From assembly GCA_020633625.1 (NCBI GenBank), contig JACKDJ010000038.1, positions 1 to 33,411 of the forward strand: a stretch of DNA of 33,411 nucleotides, written 5' to 3'. Below the pieces are notes generated by a model. It was not told the DNA's origin and made no database searches. It saw only the letters and a program-made list of their open reading frames with translations. Shown here in pieces: positions 31,326 to 33,411 of this stretch. The stretch is from Myxococcales bacterium. GTDB lineage: Bacteria; Myxococcota_A; Bradymonadia; REDH01. Numbering within the stretch: the first letter of the stretch is position 1; the number at the start of each line of letters is the position of its first letter. Made by a program: the position numbers and the translations under genes.

Positions 31326-32662
31326 CTCGCCGCCTCTGGCTCCTCGAGCTCGCCGTCGCCGCGGCGCTTCTGGTGGTCGCCGCCCCGCGCGCCGCGAACG
31401 CCACGCCGTTCTACACGCTGCAGTCGGCCTCGCGCTGCAACACCTGCCACGTCGAGCCGATGGGCTGGGCGAACCCGGAGCGCCATCGCGACCGGCGCTG
31501 CACCCTCGACTGCCAAGGCTGCCACCTCAGCCCGTCGGGCGGCGGCGCGCGCACGCCCCTCGGCCGCTTCTACGGCGAAGAGGTGCTGCCCATGTGGGGG
31601 CCGCGCCCGAGCGACGACGCCAACCCGCTGCGCCTTCTGCCCGAGGGCTACCCTTCCGAGGGGCGCTACTCGCTGCTCCGCGGCTTCGAGGGCTGGTGGC
31701 CCGGCGAGGTCGAGTTCCGGACCATCCCCGACCGCTACGGCAACATCAACCCGTCGCCTGTCATCCAGGGCGGCGCCGACGTGCGCTCGATGGCCGTCGT
31801 GCCGACCGACTCGGTGCCCGGGCGCGAGTTCGCCGCGTTCCCGATGGAGCTGCAGGGCTACCTCGGCTACCACCCGCTCTCGAACCTCTCCGCGTACCTC
31901 GACTTCGGGTACCAGGGGTCGACGCGCGACGGCGTCAACGGCGGCGGCAGCGGCCGCAGCTTCGCCGACGTGTTCTGGCTGCGCGAGCTGCACGTCATGC
32001 TCCACGACCTTCCGCGCGGCGGCTACGTCCGCGCCGGACGGTTCACGCTCCCCTACGGCTGGCGCCTGCCGGATCACACGGCCTACACGCGCCGCGGGAT
32101 GTTCGACCAGTACCGCCAGGCCTACGGGATCGAGGGCGGCCTGTCGGCGAACGAGGGCTGGGCGAACGTATCGCTCTGGCGCCAGGGGTTCGACGCCTGG
32201 CCCGGCGACGCGCAGGCGCCGGGAGCGGGCTTCACCGCGCAGGGCGGCGTGCGCTACCTCGGAATGACCGCAGGCGCCGCGCTCCACGTCATGCACGGCA
32301 TCGACGGCACCGACGACGAGCGCATGTTTGGCCCCCTCTGGGGACTCACGCTCGACCCCTTCGTCTACCTCGGCGAGCTCGACTGGCGTCGCCTCGGCAG
32401 CGGCGAAGACCGCCGCGACGCCATCCTCCAGCTCCACGAACTTCGCTACACCGGCATCCGCGGGCTCACGCCCAAGGCCCGCTGGGAGTGGGAAGATCCA
32501 AACGTCCTCTACCGCGACGACCAGACCCACCGGTTCGTCGCCGGCGTCGAGTGGAACGTCTACAAGTACGTCCAGATCGACGCGGTCTACCGCCATGAGT
32601 GGCGGGTCAATGAGCTCGATCCAAGCGAGCTCCTCTTCCAGGTGCATGCATGGGTGTTCTAG
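31322..32662 (+). CDS. Diheme c-type cytochrome fused to outer-membrane beta-barrel
   Basis: The product is 446 residues. A signal peptide (about 1-27, ending AANA) is followed by two heme sites, CNTCH (39-43) and CQGCH (64-68), with a further cysteine at 60. From about residue 95 to the end the sequence alternates polar and hydrophobic residues and is aromatic-rich, as in a beta-barrel: MELQGYLGYHPLSNLSAYLD, GGYVRAGRFTLPYGWRLPDH, FVAGVEWNVYKYVQIDAVYR. It ends in WVF, a typical outer-membrane C-terminal aromatic. The barrel is inference from pattern. Heme plus barrel in one chain suggests electrons passing through the outer membrane. The start overlaps the upstream stop by ATGA. Confidence 0.78.
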   Translation: MTRRLWLLELAVAAALLVVAAPRAANATPFYTLQSASRCNTCHVEPMGWANPERHRDRRCTLDCQGCHLSPSGGGARTPLGRFYGEEVLPMWGPRPSDDANPLRLLPEGYPSEGRYSLLRGFEGWWPGEVEFRTIPDRYGNINPSPVIQGGADVRSMAVVPTDSVPGREFAAFPMELQGYLGYHPLSNLSAYLDFGYQGSTRDGVNGGGSGRSFADVFWLRELHVMLHDLPRGGYVRAGRFTLPYGWRLPDHTAYTRRGMFDQYRQAYGIEGGLSANEGWANVSLWRQGFDAWPGDAQAPGAGFTAQGGVRYLGMTAGAALHVMHGIDGTDDERMFGPLWGLTLDPFVYLGELDWRRLGSGEDRRDAILQLHELRYTGIRGLTPKARWEWEDPNVLYRDDQTHRFVAGVEWNVYKYVQIDAVYRHEWRVNELDPSELLFQVHAWVF

Positions 32663-33411
32663 CGCGCGCCGGTGTCGCCCCGCTCCTCGTCTTCTCGCTC
32701 GCAGCCGGCATCGCCTCGTGCGACGACGCCCTGCCCACGGACACCACGACCGGCTCTGACGCCGGCACCGGATCCGACACCGGCTCGTCGGGTGAGTGCA
32801 CACCCAACGCGACCGCCTTCTGCACGTGCAGCGGCGGCGGCTCTGGAGTGCAGACCTGCACCGCGCGCAGCATCTGGGGAGACTGCGACTGCGGCGTCGT
32901 CATCGGCCCCGATGCGGGCGGAACCGACACCGGCACCACCGACACCGGCACCACAGACACCGGGACCGAGGACACCGGCACCACCGACACCGGCGTCGCG
33001 GACACCGGCACCACCGACACCGGCACTCCCGACACCGGCACTCCCGACACCGGCACTCCCGACACGGGCGTCCCCGAGCCGACCTGCGGCCCCGAGGGCG
33101 TGCGCTACGCGAGCGACCGCTGGGACGAGGACATGTACCCGGGCGGGATGTGCATCGACTGCCACACCAACGAGCGTCGTGAGCGGCCGCCGATCTACAC
33201 GTTCGCCGGCACCGTGTTCCCGTACTACGGCTACCGCGAGGGCTGCGGCGGCACCCCGAACGCGACCATCGAGATCACCGGCGCCGACGGCGCGACGCTG
33301 ACCCTGCGCACGGGATCGACCGGCAACTTCTTCACGCAGCGGTCGGTCGCCCTCCCCTACACGGCGAAGGTCATCCTCGCGGGCGCCGAGATCCCGATGC
33401 TGACGCCGCAG
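32650..33411 (+). CDS. Heme-site lipoprotein, 3' end cut by window edge
   Basis: At least 254 residues; the frame is still open at the end. The start at ATG 32650 overlaps the barrel gene by 13 bases. The signal ends AAGIASC (good lipobox, Cys24). A cysteine-rich module (CTCSGGGSGVQTC, then WGDCDCG) like that in the 345-residue lipoprotein is followed by about ten TDTGT pentapeptides. Then comes a heme site CIDCH (MCIDCHTNE) and a beta-rich domain (YTFAGTVFPYYGYREGC, ATIEITGADGATLTLRTGST, GNFFTQRSVALPYTAKV) resembling carboxypeptidase-regulatory-like folds. Similar proteins I recall have another CxxCH after this point, outside the window. It is probably exposed on the surface and part of the same electron path. 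Confidence 0.75.
   Translation, partial: MGVLARAGVAPLLVFSLAAGIASCDDALPTDTTTGSDAGTGSDTGSSGECTPNATAFCTCSGGGSGVQTCTARSIWGDCDCGVVIGPDAGGTDTGTTDTGTTDTGTEDTGTTDTGVADTGTTDTGTPDTGTPDTGTPDTGVPEPTCGPEGVRYASDRWDEDMYPGGMCIDCHTNERRERPPIYTFAGTVFPYYGYREGCGGTPNATIEITGADGATLTLRTGSTGNFFTQRSVALPYTAKVILAGAEIPMLTPQ
32911..33072 (+). repeat. Coding TDTGT pentapeptide repeat
   Basis: About ten 15-base units encode TDTGT and close variants (EDTGT, TDTGV, PDTGT). It is a flexible spacer between the cysteine-rich module and the heme site. The last units are nearly identical DNA copies, so length may vary between strains. Confidence 0.85.

Overview
The window is very GC-rich DNA (about 70% by eye) densely packed with bacterial genes. 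Translational-coupling overlaps (ATGA, GTGA, TTGA) are frequent. The gene content points to a Myxococcota-type (former Deltaproteobacteria) chromosome: Thr/Asp/Gly-rich DAGGT and TDTGT linkers in cysteine-rich surface lipoproteins, TRAP transport with a TatT lipoprotein, a LolA-like protein and outer-membrane cytochromes. This assignment is inference from gene style. There is no rRNA, tRNA or marker gene to prove it.

Layout. 1-208: G-rich tandem repeat array (array A). 209-1029: two small plus-strand genes, a membrane protein and a putative lipoprotein. 1105-9943: a five-gene minus-strand Bat/MoxR-type operon, in transcription order a coiled-coil membrane protein with a long Ser-Gly-Gln repeat, a MoxR AAA+ ATPase, a DUF58 protein, a BatA-like VWA membrane protein and a two-VWA membrane protein. 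10041-12956: an unusual AsmA-like/GT51 peptidoglycan glycosyltransferase fusion. 13033-15739: a small plus-strand gene converging on an XPB-helicase-associated protein without a motor, coupled to an 86-residue protein. 15961-17466: an RqcH/NFACT ribosome-quality-control protein behind a divergent region with three inverted repeats. 17542-19670: LolA-like chaperone with a coupled 45-residue membrane protein, and a CNNM/CBS membrane protein. 20042-24723: a TRAP transporter operon (TatT, DctP, an enlarged DctQ, DctM with a tail). 24770-26350: repeat array B, an IS3-family element and repeat array C. 26363-29566: YedI/DUF808 membrane protein, an MBL-like DUF4336-type protein, an aldo/keto reductase and a coupled Nudix hydrolase. 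29664-29892: repeat array D. 30288-33411: a three-gene c-type cytochrome operon (lipoprotein cytochrome, diheme/beta-barrel fusion, lipoprotein cut by the window edge).

The most interesting signal is not a gene. Arrays A, B, C and D all lie between genes and each is a short tandem array with its own period (irregular, about 34, 42, and 24-25 bp). All are built on one recognisable core, TACC-N-TCGGG, usually followed by CGGG, and all point the same way on the plus strand. This looks like a dispersed, orientation-biased intergenic repeat family whose members have diverged locus by locus. I do not recognise it as a named repeat class.

Second in interest is the right-end cytochrome operon, where two CxxCH heme sites are fused directly to a predicted outer-membrane barrel and flanked by heme-site lipoproteins. 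It could be a compact route for electrons through the outer membrane.
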